DNA of 64,000 nucleotides from UBA830 sp038146925 (GTDB taxonomy: Bacteria; Pseudomonadota; Alphaproteobacteria; MPNO01; UBA830), in the NCBI GenBank assembly GCA_038146925.1, contig JAYQSP010000011.1, positions 806,001 through 870,000 of the forward strand, written 5' to 3'. The notes beneath the pieces are model-generated. The model did not search any database and had not been told where the DNA came from. It saw only the letters and a program-made list of their open reading frames with translations. Both the position numbers and the translations under genes were made by a program. This document shows, one piece after another, positions 40,679 to 49,677 of this stretch (positions are counted from its first letter, which is position 1; each line of letters opens with the position of its first letter).

Positions 40679-40852
40679 TGCGTGCCTGTTCCGACGGTTC
40701 GAACCATGGCAGAAGGACATATTATAACAGATCGCCGGTTAATCAGCAGTTACGCATAACCTGGACCGTCACGGGCGGTGTTGCTTGCCGCAGCTTGGGG
40801 GCGGGAGTAATGTGCGGCAACTTTGTGACGATCACATTTCGGGGAGGCCGCC

Positions 40853-41725
40853 ATGTTCAGCGGGTCCATTTGCGCGCTTATCACGCCGTTTCGCGACGGC
40901 GACGTCGACGAAAAAGCTTTTGGCGATCTGGTGGACTGGCAGATCGACGAGGGAACCCACGGGCTTGTTCCGGTGGGAACAACGGGGGAATCCCCGACGC
41001 TGAGCCATGACGAACATAAGCGCGTCGTGGAAATCTGCATCGATGTTGCCGACAAACGTGTGCCCGTCATCGCGGGTGCCGGCTCCAATTCGACCGCCGA
41101 AGCCGTCGAACTGGCCGAGCACGCGAAACAGGCCGGAGCAGACGCCGCGCTTGTCGTCACGCCGTACTATAACAAGCCGACCCAGGAAGGTTTGTTCCGG
41201 CATTTCGAGGCGATCGACAAGGTCGGGATTCCGATCATCATCTACAATATCCCGGGCCGGTCGGTGATCGACATGACGACGGAAACCATGGCGCGTTGTG
41301 CCGAGCTGGAAAACATCATCGGCGTCAAGGATGCGACGGCGGCGGTGGGTCGCGCAACCGAACAGCGTCTCGCCTGCGGCGAAAATTTCTGCCAGTTGTC
41401 CGGCGAAGACGTTACCCAGATGGGGTTCCTGGCGCAGGGCGGCGTAGGGTGCATTTCGGTGACCGCGAATGTTGCGCCCAAGCTGATGTCGGAGATGCAT
41501 GAGGCCTGGCAGGGCGGCAAGGTCGCCGAGGCACAACGCATCAACGAACGCCTGACGCCGCTGCACACGGATCTGTTCTGCGAAGCCAATCCCGGTCCCG
41601 CCAAATATGCGGTCAGCCTGCTTGGCAAGTGTTCCGAGGAACTGCGTCTGCCGTTGGTGCCGATTACGGAAGAATCCCGCGGCAAGGTCGAACGGGCCAT
41701 GCGTCATGCCGGCCTGTTGAACTAA
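40853..41725 (+). CDS. dapA: 4-hydroxy-tetrahydrodipicolinate synthase
   Basis: The 290-residue protein is a DHDPS TIM barrel: GTTGESPTLSHDEH at the pyruvate site, IIYNIPGRSVIDM with the catalytic-triad Tyr and pyruvate-carboxylate Arg, and GVKDATA with the Schiff-base Lys. It condenses pyruvate with aspartate semialdehyde, the first step to diaminopimelate and lysine. A GGGAGG site lies 7 bases before the ATG. It is followed by smpB after 11 bases, and is divergent from the broken transglycosylase gene with 174 bases between, which hold the promoter. Confidence 0.95.
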   Translation: MFSGSICALITPFRDGDVDEKAFGDLVDWQIDEGTHGLVPVGTTGESPTLSHDEHKRVVEICIDVADKRVPVIAGAGSNSTAEAVELAEHAKQAGADAALVVTPYYNKPTQEGLFRHFEAIDKVGIPIIIYNIPGRSVIDMTTETMARCAELENIIGVKDATAAVGRATEQRLACGENFCQLSGEDVTQMGFLAQGGVGCISVTANVAPKLMSEMHEAWQGGKVAEAQRINERLTPLHTDLFCEANPGPAKYAVSLLGKCSEELRLPLVPITEESRGKVERAMRHAGLLN

Positions 41726-41736
41726 CGGATTTCCCG

Positions 41737-42210
41737 ATGGCGAAATCCGACGTCGCCGCTCACCGGGTCGCGGCCCAGAACCGCAAGGCAAGGCACGCTT
41801 ACGAAATCGAGGACTCACTCGAAGCCGGTATCGTGTTGCTTGGCAGCGAGGTCAAAGCGTTGCGCGAGGGGCGCGCGAACATTGCCGAATCCTACGCAAA
41901 GGCGGAGGGCGATGAGATCTGGCTGGTGAATGCTCACATCCCCGAGTACAGGCAGGCGGGGCAGTTCAATCACGAACCGCGCCGTCCGAGAAAGCTGCTG
42001 CTGAAAAAACGCGAGGCAGCAAGATTGATCGGCGCGTCCGAGAGGGAGGGCATGGCGTTGGTGCCCCTAAAGCTTTATTTCAACAGTCGTGGGATCGCGA
42101 AGCTCGAACTAGGTCTGGGCAAGGGCAAAAAGCACTATGACAAGCGGGAGACCCAGAAGAAGCGCGACTGGGACCGGCAAAAGGCCCGCCTGCTGCGCGA
42201 AAAAGGATGA
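41737..42210 (+). CDS. smpB: SsrA-binding protein SmpB
   Basis: Start at Met 41737 (157 residues). The OB-fold protein shows the SmpB signatures RKARHAYEIEDSLEAGIVLL, GSEVKALREGRANIAESYA and LLLKKREAARLIG, with the positively charged C-terminal tail GKGKKHYDKRETQKKRD that enters the ribosomal mRNA channel. SmpB carries tmRNA to stalled ribosomes for trans-translation. It overlaps the next gene by 4 bases; the tmRNA gene itself is not in the window. Confidence 0.96.
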   Translation: MAKSDVAAHRVAAQNRKARHAYEIEDSLEAGIVLLGSEVKALREGRANIAESYAKAEGDEIWLVNAHIPEYRQAGQFNHEPRRPRKLLLKKREAARLIGASEREGMALVPLKLYFNSRGIAKLELGLGKGKKHYDKRETQKKRDWDRQKARLLREKG

Positions 42211-42878
42211 CCGGCGACGATCCCGAGACTCTTCGCGGATACCGCGAAAAACTCGTCCAACGGAAAAGGGAATGGGCGCGGGAGGGTCGTCTGCTGACCG
42301 AAAATCAGGATGTGGATCGGTCCACGAACCGTCTGCCGCCCGGCCAGCGCCTGGTCGAAAAATGGCCTGTGCTCGATCTCGGCGTCCAGCCCGATATTCC
42401 ACGCGACAAATGGATATTCACCGTCGACGGCCTGGTGGCAAACCCGATCCGTTGGAAATGGGACGATTTCATGTCCCAGCCCCAAGTTTCGTTGACGTCG
42501 GACATACATTGCGTGACGGGTTGGTCGCGCTACGACAACGCGTGGACCGGCGTCCACATCGCGCACCTTCTGGAGCTAAGTTCTCCGGATCCCGCCGCCC
42601 GGCATTGCCTGATATATTGTTCCGACGGTTATACGACCAACGTCCGATTGGACCGGCTGGCGGACGAGGATGTGCTGCTGGCCCATTCCTGGGAAGGGGC
42701 GCACCTGACGAAGGAACATGGCGGACCGGTACGGATCGTCATCCCGAAATGGTACTTCTGGAAAAGCGCCAAGTGGATTCGCCGGATCGAGTTCATGGCC
42801 GACGATGAAAAAGGCTTCTGGGAGGACCGCGGCTATCACAATGACGGCGATCCCTGGAAGGAAGAACGCTACGACTGA
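42207..42878 (+). CDS. Molybdopterin-binding oxidoreductase of the sulfite oxidase family
   Basis: The 223-residue protein matches the Moco-binding domain of the sulfite oxidase fold: GVQPDIPRDKWIFTVDGLV, the Mo-ligand Cys in DIHCVTGWSRYD near residue 97, and HGGPVRIVIPKWYFWKSAKW for cofactor binding. There is no Tat or Sec signal and no C-terminal dimerisation domain, so it is a cytoplasmic, single-domain member. Its substrate is unknown. It starts within the smpB stop codon, so is probably translated with smpB, which is a common arrangement without a functional link. Confidence 0.88.
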   Translation: MTGDDPETLRGYREKLVQRKREWAREGRLLTENQDVDRSTNRLPPGQRLVEKWPVLDLGVQPDIPRDKWIFTVDGLVANPIRWKWDDFMSQPQVSLTSDIHCVTGWSRYDNAWTGVHIAHLLELSSPDPAARHCLIYCSDGYTTNVRLDRLADEDVLLAHSWEGAHLTKEHGGPVRIVIPKWYFWKSAKWIRRIEFMADDEKGFWEDRGYHNDGDPWKEERYD

Positions 42879-42893
42879 CGGCCGGCGAGCGCT

Positions 42894-43574
42894 CTACAGC
42901 TTTTTTCGGATACTCTCGAAAACGTCTTCGAACATTTGTTCGTTCAGGCGGCCGGTGTTCGTGTTGTAGCGCGAGCAGTGATAGCTGTCGGCGAGGATCA
43001 GCCCACTGCCCAGCGTATGGAACGCATTGTGCGCGAATTTAAAGGCGGCCCGGCGTTCGCCAAGTGTCGAGAGCAGGGTGTTATGTGCGATGCCGCCCAA
43101 AGCCAGGATAATCTTCAGATTCTTCATCGCGGCGATTTCCTCTACCAGGAACGGGCGGCAGTTGTTCACTTCCGGGCCGGTCGGCTTGTTTTCCGGGGGC
43201 AGGCAGCGTACGCTGTTGGCGATACGGCAGTCCTGCAATACCAACCCGTCGTCGGGGCGTTTGTCATAAGTGCCAGCGGCGAATCCGAATTTCGACAGTG
43301 TCTGGTAAAGCAGGTCGCCGGCATAGTCTCCGGTAAACGGGCGCCCGGTGCGGTTAGCCCCTTTCAGCCCAGGTGCGAGTCCCACGATCAGGAGGCTTGC
43401 GTCCAGCGGACCGAAAGACGGGACCGGACCGTTATGCCAGTCTGGCCAGGTTGACCGATTTTTCTTTCGGAATTCGACGAGTCTGGGACACAAATCGCAG
43501 TCTGGCGGCGGCGCGTATCCCGACGACGCGACGTTTCCGGCTTCAGGCATCTTCGTAGATGTCGTCGTCGTCAT
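42894..43574 (-). CDS. Family 5 uracil-DNA glycosylase (UdgB)
   Basis: The 226-residue protein has the Fe-S cluster start CDLCPRLVEFR and further cysteines for the 4Fe-4S site, motif 1 GLAPGLKGANRTGRPFTGD, and motif 2 DSYHCSRYNTNTGRL, the family-5 pattern. These enzymes remove uracil and other deaminated bases, including hypoxanthine, from DNA. The last 32 coding bases of the neighbouring NYN gene overlap its start, suggesting co-expression. It has no obvious cleavage-site or start ambiguity. Confidence 0.9.
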   Translation of the reverse strand: MTTTTSTKMPEAGNVASSGYAPPPDCDLCPRLVEFRKKNRSTWPDWHNGPVPSFGPLDASLLIVGLAPGLKGANRTGRPFTGDYAGDLLYQTLSKFGFAAGTYDKRPDDGLVLQDCRIANSVRCLPPENKPTGPEVNNCRPFLVEEIAAMKNLKIILALGGIAHNTLLSTLGERRAAFKFAHNAFHTLGSGLILADSYHCSRYNTNTGRLNEQMFEDVFESIRKKL

Positions 43575-44196
43575 CGAAATCGGGTTCCGGATCCGCCGGC
43601 GTCGGGCTGCGCGCGACCGGCTTTTTCACGAAATCGGGCATGTCGCCCTCGGTATCGTCGCGCCGGCCCTTGCGGGCAATATCTTGCGACAGATCCTGCA
43701 GTTCGACGAACGCATCGGCCTGACGGCGCAACTCGTCGGAGACCATCGGCGACTGGGCGCGGAACGTACTGATCACTGTCACGCGGACGCCCCGGCGCTG
43801 CATGGCTTCAAGCAGCTGCCGGAAATCTCCGTCGCCTGAAAACAGTACGGCATGGTCGATATTGGGTGCCATTTCCATCATGTCGACAGCCAGCTCGATC
43901 GACATATTTCCCTTGTACCGGCGACGGCCGGTAGAGTCGGTGTACTCCTTCGCCGGTTTGGTCACCATCGTGTAACCATTGTAATCGAGCCAGTCGATCA
44001 AAGGCCTGATCGGGGAATATTCCTGATCTTCGGCCAGCGCGGTGTAGTAATAGGCGCGAACGAGACGGCCCTGCCGTCGAAAAGATTCGAGCAGGTTCTT
44101 GTAGTCGATGTCGAAACCGAGCGATTTGGCGGCGGCGTAGAGGTTGGGGCCATCAATGAAGAGCGCAATACGGTCGTCGGCATTGAAATGCATCAT
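43543..44196 (-). CDS. NYN domain (LabA/DUF88-like) ribonuclease-fold protein
   Basis: The 217-residue protein shows the PIN-like acidic residues: ALFIDGPNLYAAAK (first Asp), SIELAVDMMEM (Asp) and VLFSGDGDFRQLLEAM (Asp pair), which bind Mg2+ in NYN domains. A disordered acidic tail DFDDDDDIYEDA ends it. Related proteins are proposed RNases; cyanobacterial LabA affects clock output. Start at 44196 is supported by AGAGGA 9 bases upstream; the next codon is also ATG. The gene overlaps the UDG gene, and the two are transcribed leftward. Confidence 0.9.
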   Translation of the reverse strand: MMHFNADDRIALFIDGPNLYAAAKSLGFDIDYKNLLESFRRQGRLVRAYYYTALAEDQEYSPIRPLIDWLDYNGYTMVTKPAKEYTDSTGRRRYKGNMSIELAVDMMEMAPNIDHAVLFSGDGDFRQLLEAMQRRGVRVTVISTFRAQSPMVSDELRRQADAFVELQDLSQDIARKGRRDDTEGDMPDFVKKPVARSPTPADPEPDFDDDDDIYEDA

Positions 44197-44330
44197 GTGA
44201 AATCATCCTCTGAAAATGGGCTCGGCCCGGACTGAAATAGTGTGTTAATCCGACAGGCGATTATGATGCGAAATGCGGCCATTTTTATAACGTTTTCTTT
44301 TGGCATCAAAGATTTATGTTGGGCGCCATC

Positions 44331-44837
44331 ATGATTCTGATTGCCATCGGCTCAAACCTTCCGCATCCCGATTACGGTCCTCCGATCGCGGTCTGCGAGG
44401 CATCCGTTGCGTCTGTCGCCGCCGCCGGATGCCGGGTTGTTGCCGTTTCACGCTGGTTCCTAAGTGCTCCGATACCGGTGTCAGACCAGCCGGATTACGT
44501 CAATGGCGTTATTTTGGTCGAAACCAGTCTGAAACCCGCGCCTTTGCTTGAAAAACTGCACGAGATCGAAGCGGAGTTCGGGCGGGAACGGAGCGTGCCG
44601 AACGCGGCGCGCATCCTCGATCTCGACCTGATTGCCTATGACGAAATCGTCATGAATGTCGAAAAACCGCCGATTTTGCCTCATCCCAGGCTGGCGGAAC
44701 GTGCCTTTGTGCTTAAGCCGTTGCTGGATGTCGCGCCCGACTGGCGTCACCCTGTGTCCGGCGCATCGGCGCGCGCGCTGGCGGCGGTGCTGCCGGCCGG
44801 CCAGGTTTGCGCTGCGACGAACGCTCAGGGACAGTGA
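44331..44837 (+). CDS. folK: 2-amino-4-hydroxy-6-hydroxymethyldihydropteridine pyrophosphokinase
   Basis: A 168-residue HPPK if the second ATG is used; the ATG at 44316 would add 5 residues and neither has a strong ribosome site. Family features: ILIAIGSNLP at the start, SRWFLSAPI, DYVNGVILVET, then the ATP/Mg motif LEIEAEFGRERS-like (here EIEAEFGRERSVPNAARILDLDLIAY) with RxLDLDL and the conserved Asp pair, and LPHPRLAERAFVL. The enzyme transfers pyrophosphate to the pterin in folate synthesis. It stands at the start of the rpoZ block, 80 bases before rpoZ. Confidence 0.95.
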   Translation: MILIAIGSNLPHPDYGPPIAVCEASVASVAAAGCRVVAVSRWFLSAPIPVSDQPDYVNGVILVETSLKPAPLLEKLHEIEAEFGRERSVPNAARILDLDLIAYDEIVMNVEKPPILPHPRLAERAFVLKPLLDVAPDWRHPVSGASARALAAVLPAGQVCAATNAQGQ

Positions 44838-44917
44838 CAACCCGTTAGAATCGCTTGCTATTCATGGCCTGAAGCCTTATATACCCGGCTCTTCCTAATG
44901 CTGGAGAAGTGCGAAAA

Positions 44918-45364
44918 ATGGCTCGCGTTACCGTCGAAGATTGCGTTCTCAAGATTCCCAACAGGTTCCAACTCGTCATGATGGCCGCCCAGCGGTCCCG
45001 CGAATTGTCGGTTGGCGGCGAATTGACCGTCGATCGGGATAACGACAAGAACCCGGTTGTCGCGCTTCGCGAAATCGCCGACGAGACCGTGCCCCTCGAC
45101 GAGCTTGAAATCGCGGTTGTCGAGGGCCTTCAGCGTAACATCGACGTGGATGAAATCGTCGAAGAGGAAGACGACGACATGCTCCAGGTGACGGAAGCGC
45201 TGAACGAGCTTGCCGGTCTGGTCGATACCGGCGAAGCGCCGGCAGCCGGATCCCCCGACGCACCCACGACGGAGACGCCCGCGGCCGATGCCAGCGATCC
45301 GATGGCGGCCCTCGCGGCCGGGTTCGAAGACGTCACCATCGAGGACGTCAAAAAAGAAGACTGA
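44918..45364 (+). CDS. rpoZ: DNA-directed RNA polymerase omega subunit
   Basis: Start at ATG 44918, with GGAG about 12 bases upstream, for 148 residues. The first 60 residues are the conserved omega core: MARVTVEDCVLKIPNRFQLV, AAQRSRELSVGG and KNPVVALREIADETV. The C-terminal 85 residues are acidic and Ala-rich, longer than E. coli omega, as is usual in alphaproteobacteria. It assists beta' folding and, with ppGpp, the stringent response; relA/spoT follows downstream, the standard order. Confidence 0.96.
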   Translation: MARVTVEDCVLKIPNRFQLVMMAAQRSRELSVGGELTVDRDNDKNPVVALREIADETVPLDELEIAVVEGLQRNIDVDEIVEEEDDDMLQVTEALNELAGLVDTGEAPAAGSPDAPTTETPAADASDPMAALAAGFEDVTIEDVKKED

Positions 45365-45448
45365 CGGCGGGGATCGCGACATGTCTGCGCGATCCGGTTT
45401 CAGTTCTTTCCGTATTCCGACTGACATACTGACGGGGATCGGCCCGTC

Positions 45449-47575
45449 ATGATGCGCCAGTACGAACTGGTTGAACGCGTACGCGGTTACGACCCCACTG
45501 TTGACGAAGAAGCGTTGAATCGCGCCTACGTGTTTTCAATGAAGGCGCATGGGTCCCAGACGCGCGCTTCCGGCGATCCGTATTTTTCGCATCCGGTCGA
45601 AGTCGCGGGCATTCTCACCGAATATCGGCTTGATACCGCGTCCATTGTGACCGGCCTGCTGCACGATACGGTCGAGGACACGGTCGCGACCATCGACGAA
45701 ATCCAACGCCTGTTCGGCGACGAGGTGGCGCGACTGGTCGATGGCGTCACCAAGTTGTCCAAGCTTGAACTGCAGTCGCCCGACACGCGACATGCGGAAA
45801 ATTTTCGAAAGCTTCTTCTGGCCATCTCGGAAGATATCCGGGTTTTGCTGGTGAAGCTTGCCGACCGCGTGCACAACATGCGGACCCTCCACTACATATC
45901 CGATCCGGAAAAGCGGGCCCGTATCGCTCGCGAGACGATGGACATATATGTTCCGCTGGCGGAGCGGATCGGCATTCAGGATATCAAGGAAGAGCTCGAG
46001 GAAATGGCCTTCCGGGAACTTTATCCCGAAGTCGCGGAATCGATAGAGAACCGGCTCGAGTTTCTGAAGGAGCAGGGCGAGGATATCGTCAAGCGGATTT
46101 CCGACGAAATCAAGCGGGTTCTGGCGGAAGCGGACATTGAATGCTGGATATCCGGCCGGACCAAACGGCCCGTCTCAATATGGCGGAAGATGCAGCGCAA
46201 GAATGTCGAATACGAACAACTCACCGACATTATCGCGTTTCGCGTAGTTGTTGCCTCGGTCGAGGATTGCTACAGGGCTCTCGGCGTAATCCATACCCAG
46301 TACCGGATGATTCCCGGCGAGTTCGACGACTATATCTCCACACCGAAACTGAACGGCTATCAGTCGTTGCATACCGCCCTGATCGGGCCCGAAATGCACC
46401 GGATCGAAATTCAGATCCGGACGACCCAGATGCATGAGGTCGCGGAACTCGGCGTCGCCGCCCACTGGCAGTACAAACAGGGTGCCGCGCTGACCGAAGG
46501 CAAACGGTATCACTGGGTCCGCCAATTGCTCGATATTCTCGAAAATTCGACGAACCCGGACGAATTTCTGGAACACACCAAGCTTGAAATGTTTCCGGAC
46601 GAGGTGTTCTGTTTCACGCCGAAGGGCGAAATTATCAACCTTCCTCAGGGCGCGACGGTCATCGATTTCGCCTATGCGGTGCATTCAGAGATCGGCGACA
46701 GATGCGTCGGCGCCCGCATAAACGGGAAAATGGCTCCTCTGCGCACCGAGATCGGCAATGGAGACCAGGTCGAGATCCTAACGTCGGCGGACGGTACTCC
46801 GTCTCCAACTTGGGAACAGCTGGTCGTCACTGGCAAGGCACGTGCGCGTATCCGACGCTACGTGCGCGGCGAACGGCGCGAAGAGTTCACCAAGCTGGGA
46901 CAGGCGATGCTCGACCGGGCATTTCGCGATGTCGGCTATTCCAACGATCAGGAGCCGTCACAGGCCGCGCTCGACAAGTTCGACGCTGAATCGATGGACG
47001 ATCTGATTTCCCTGGTAGGCAGCGGAGAAGCGACTGTGCCGGAAGTCGTTGCGGCACTGGTCCCCGAGGAATTTTTGAAGAAGGCAGCAAGGGTGTCGGG
47101 GCAGGAACTGCCGGAGCGGGCGAACTGGCAATCTGCGGAGATACCCATTCGCGGGCTGACGGACGGCATGGCCGTTCATCATGCCAAATGCTGCCATCCA
47201 CTGCCGGGCGACCGGATTGTAGGGATCCTGACGCCCGGCAAGGGCGTCGCCATCCACACCAAGGATTGCGAGACACTGGAAAGTTTTGCCGACACACCCG
47301 AACGCTGGATCGATGTGGGGTGGGATATCGGACCCGCGACGCTGGTCGGCCGCATCAAGCTGGTGGTTGCGAACGAAACCGGAGCGCTGGGGTCGCTGAC
47401 GACGGTGATCGGTCAGAATCAGGCCAACATCAACAATCTGAAATTCACGAGCCGATCGACGGACTTTTTCGACATGATGATCGATATCGAGGTGAGGGAC
47501 ACACATCATTTGAACGATATCGTCGCGGCTCTGCGCGCAACACCGGGCGTGACTTCGGTGGACCGGGAAGGATAA
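45449..47575 (+). CDS. spoT: Bifunctional (p)ppGpp synthetase/hydrolase
   Basis: The 708-residue protein has the HD hydrolase domain with LLHDTVEDT (His72-Asp73, Glu76-Asp77), then the synthetase domain with the conserved YQSLHTALIG and an EIQIRT segment, a TGS domain around residues 390-450 (VFCFTPKGEIINLPQGATVI), and a C-terminal ACT domain. Both catalytic halves appear intact, as expected for the single alphaproteobacterial Rsh. It makes and degrades (p)ppGpp. It is encoded after rpoZ and before pdxJ in the usual order. Confidence 0.95.
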   Translation: MMRQYELVERVRGYDPTVDEEALNRAYVFSMKAHGSQTRASGDPYFSHPVEVAGILTEYRLDTASIVTGLLHDTVEDTVATIDEIQRLFGDEVARLVDGVTKLSKLELQSPDTRHAENFRKLLLAISEDIRVLLVKLADRVHNMRTLHYISDPEKRARIARETMDIYVPLAERIGIQDIKEELEEMAFRELYPEVAESIENRLEFLKEQGEDIVKRISDEIKRVLAEADIECWISGRTKRPVSIWRKMQRKNVEYEQLTDIIAFRVVVASVEDCYRALGVIHTQYRMIPGEFDDYISTPKLNGYQSLHTALIGPEMHRIEIQIRTTQMHEVAELGVAAHWQYKQGAALTEGKRYHWVRQLLDILENSTNPDEFLEHTKLEMFPDEVFCFTPKGEIINLPQGATVIDFAYAVHSEIGDRCVGARINGKMAPLRTEIGNGDQVEILTSADGTPSPTWEQLVVTGKARARIRRYVRGERREEFTKLGQAMLDRAFRDVGYSNDQEPSQAALDKFDAESMDDLISLVGSGEATVPEVVAALVPEEFLKKAARVSGQELPERANWQSAEIPIRGLTDGMAVHHAKCCHPLPGDRIVGILTPGKGVAIHTKDCETLESFADTPERWIDVGWDIGPATLVGRIKLVVANETGALGSLTTVIGQNQANINNLKFTSRSTDFFDMMIDIEVRDTHHLNDIVAALRATPGVTSVDREG

Positions 47576-47648
47576 ACGCTGCCGCCTCCGGTATGATGTT
47601 GTAAACTGGTCATTCTTGTCAGCTCGGAACTTTCGGGGAGAGAACCGA

Positions 47649-48407
47649 ATGAACAACAGGTATTTGAGACTCGGTGTAAATATCGATCACGTGGCGACGA
47701 TCCGGAATGCCCGCGGCGGAAAACATCCGGATCCGGTCCGGGCGGCCCTTGCAGCGGCGTCGGCCGGGGCTGACGGCATCACTGCCCATCTCCGAGAAGA
47801 CCGGCGACATATGACCGATGACGATATATTGCGCCTGACCCGGGAAATAGAACTGCCCCTCAATCTGGAAATGGCGGCGACCGGCGAAATGCTGGAAATA
47901 GCATTGCGCCATACGCCCCATGCGGCCTGTATCGTGCCCGAAAAGCGCCAGGAACGGACGACCGAGGGCGGTCTCGAGGTCGCCGGGGCACATAACCGGC
48001 TCGCCCCCTATGTTCGCCAGCTTGCCGGCGCGGGAATCAGGGTGTCGCTTTTCATCGAGCCCGACATCGAACAGGTGGATGCGGCGGTCGCGATCGGGGC
48101 GCAGGTCGTCGAACTGCACACCGGCGCCTATTGCGAAGCGACGCCCGAAATGCGCGACTCCCAGTTCGACCGGATCGTCGTCGCGGCAGCGCATGCCGAA
48201 GCGGTTGGAATTGAATGTCATGCCGGTCACGGACTGACGTTCGATACCGTCGCGCCGGTCGCGGCGATTGCGACGATCGAAGAGCTCAATATCGGACATT
48301 TCCTGATCGGCGAGGCCATTTTCGGCGGGCTGGAAAGTTCCATCAAGCGGATGCGTTCCCTGATGGACAAGGCCCGGGCCGCTGCAGACGGCCAGCGCAG
48401 CGCCTGA
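47649..48407 (+). CDS. pdxJ: Pyridoxine 5'-phosphate synthase
   Basis: Start at ATG 47649 preceded by GGGGAGAG, giving 252 residues. The sequence begins LRLGVNIDHVATIRNARGG with the catalytic residues of the N-terminal strand, then HLREDRRHMTDDDI, IVPEKRQERTTEGGL and CHAGHGLTFDTV. PdxJ condenses 1-deoxyxylulose 5-phosphate with 3-amino-1-hydroxyacetone phosphate to give pyridoxine 5'-phosphate. The gene family's partner PdxA acts one step before; the pdxA-like gene at 13172 is not in this operon. Confidence 0.96.
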   Translation: MNNRYLRLGVNIDHVATIRNARGGKHPDPVRAALAAASAGADGITAHLREDRRHMTDDDILRLTREIELPLNLEMAATGEMLEIALRHTPHAACIVPEKRQERTTEGGLEVAGAHNRLAPYVRQLAGAGIRVSLFIEPDIEQVDAAVAIGAQVVELHTGAYCEATPEMRDSQFDRIVVAAAHAEAVGIECHAGHGLTFDTVAPVAAIATIEELNIGHFLIGEAIFGGLESSIKRMRSLMDKARAAADGQRSA

Positions 48408-48429
48408 CCGATTCTGTTAGTTTATACAG

Positions 48430-48837
48430 ATGATTATCGGCATCGGCAGCGACCTGATCGACATCCGGCGGATCGAAAAAACGCTGGCGCGTTTCGGCGA
48501 CCGGTTTACGAACCGTTGCTATACGGAGATCGAACGTCGAAAGAGCGACAAGCGTCTGTTGAGAGCCGAAAGCTACGCCAAGCGGTACGCAGCCAAGGAA
48601 GCATGTTCCAAGGCATTGGGCACCGGGTTTCGCAAGGGCGTTTTCTGGCGCGACATGGGTGTGGTGAACCTGCCCGGCGGCAAACCGACGTTGGAATTGA
48701 CCGGCGGCGCGCTTGCACGGCTGAACGACATCGTCCCGGACGGCATGGACGTCCAGATCGATCTGACGATTACCGACGAACCGCCGATCGCGGAAGCGCT
48801 GGTGATCATTACGGCAATCCCCAGGTCCGGCTCTTGA
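48430..48837 (+). CDS. acpS: Holo-[acyl-carrier-protein] synthase
   Basis: A 135-residue AcpS: IIGIGSDLIDIRRIEKTL with the Mg2+-binding Asp, and YAAKEACSKALGTGF with the conserved Glu and Lys residues. It transfers 4'-phosphopantetheine from CoA to apo-ACP for fatty acid synthesis. The start lies 22 bases after pdxJ and the lepB start follows after about 100 bases. Confidence 0.95.
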   Translation: MIIGIGSDLIDIRRIEKTLARFGDRFTNRCYTEIERRKSDKRLLRAESYAKRYAAKEACSKALGTGFRKGVFWRDMGVVNLPGGKPTLELTGGALARLNDIVPDGMDVQIDLTITDEPPIAEALVIITAIPRSGS

Positions 48838-48934
48838 CACTTCACCGGGCACCCCACTAAACCCCGCGGAATGACCGATATTCGGGTGAAGTCCCGTATC
48901 GGCGATTTACCGCGACATTCGAAGACAGAATACA

Positions 48935-49660
48935 ATGGCGACAAAAAAATCGGGCGGTGTCTGGGATACGATCAAGACGCTGATTTATGCAGTTCTGATC
49001 GCACTTTTCATTCGCACATTTGCGTTCGAACCGTTCAATATTCCCTCGGGCTCCATGATACCGACATTGCTGGTAGGGGATTATCTGTTCGTCTCCAAAT
49101 ATTCTTACGGCTACAGTCGTCATTCCCTGCCGCTTAGTCTGCCGCTGATTCCGGGGCGCGTGTTCAGCTCGGTTCCCGAACGGGGCGATGTCGCGGTCTT
49201 CAAGCTGCCTCGCGACAACAGCACGGATTACATCAAGCGGATCGTCGGATTGCCCGGGGACAAAATTCAGGTCCGTGAAGGGCGGCTTTACGTCAACGGA
49301 GAGGTCGTCGATCGCAAACAGGTGAAACCGTTTGCCGTCAGAGGTCCTCTGGGATCCACGATCGGCATCCCCCAGTTCGAGGAAACGCTGCCTAACGGCG
49401 TCAAACACCGTATCCTCGAACAAAGCGACACGTTCGAACTCGACAACACGTCCGTGTACACCGTACCCCCGGGACACGTCTTCGGCATGGGCGACAACCG
49501 GGACAACTCCGAAGACAGCAGGGTTCTCCGGCGGGTCGGTTATATCCCGATGGAAAACCTCGTCGGCCGCGCGGAGTTCATTTTCTTTTCCTACGATCCG
49601 GACGGCAGCAACTGGCCGTTGACGGTTCGCTGGTCCAGACTGTTCCAGGCGATCAGGTAG
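48935..49660 (+). CDS. lepB: Signal peptidase I
   Basis: The 241-residue protein has one N-terminal membrane helix (about residues 14-32), the catalytic Ser40 in PSGSMIPTLLVGD, the general-base Lys101 in DYIKRIVGLPGD, and the C-terminal box GHVFGMGDNRDNSEDSR. It cleaves Sec and Tat signal peptides on the periplasmic side. Its place before rnc and era is conserved in proteobacteria. Single membrane anchor is the alphaproteobacterial form. Confidence 0.96.
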   Translation: MATKKSGGVWDTIKTLIYAVLIALFIRTFAFEPFNIPSGSMIPTLLVGDYLFVSKYSYGYSRHSLPLSLPLIPGRVFSSVPERGDVAVFKLPRDNSTDYIKRIVGLPGDKIQVREGRLYVNGEVVDRKQVKPFAVRGPLGSTIGIPQFEETLPNGVKHRILEQSDTFELDNTSVYTVPPGHVFGMGDNRDNSEDSRVLRRVGYIPMENLVGRAEFIFFSYDPDGSNWPLTVRWSRLFQAIR

Positions 49661-49677
49661 GAGCGGCGGGAAGAGCC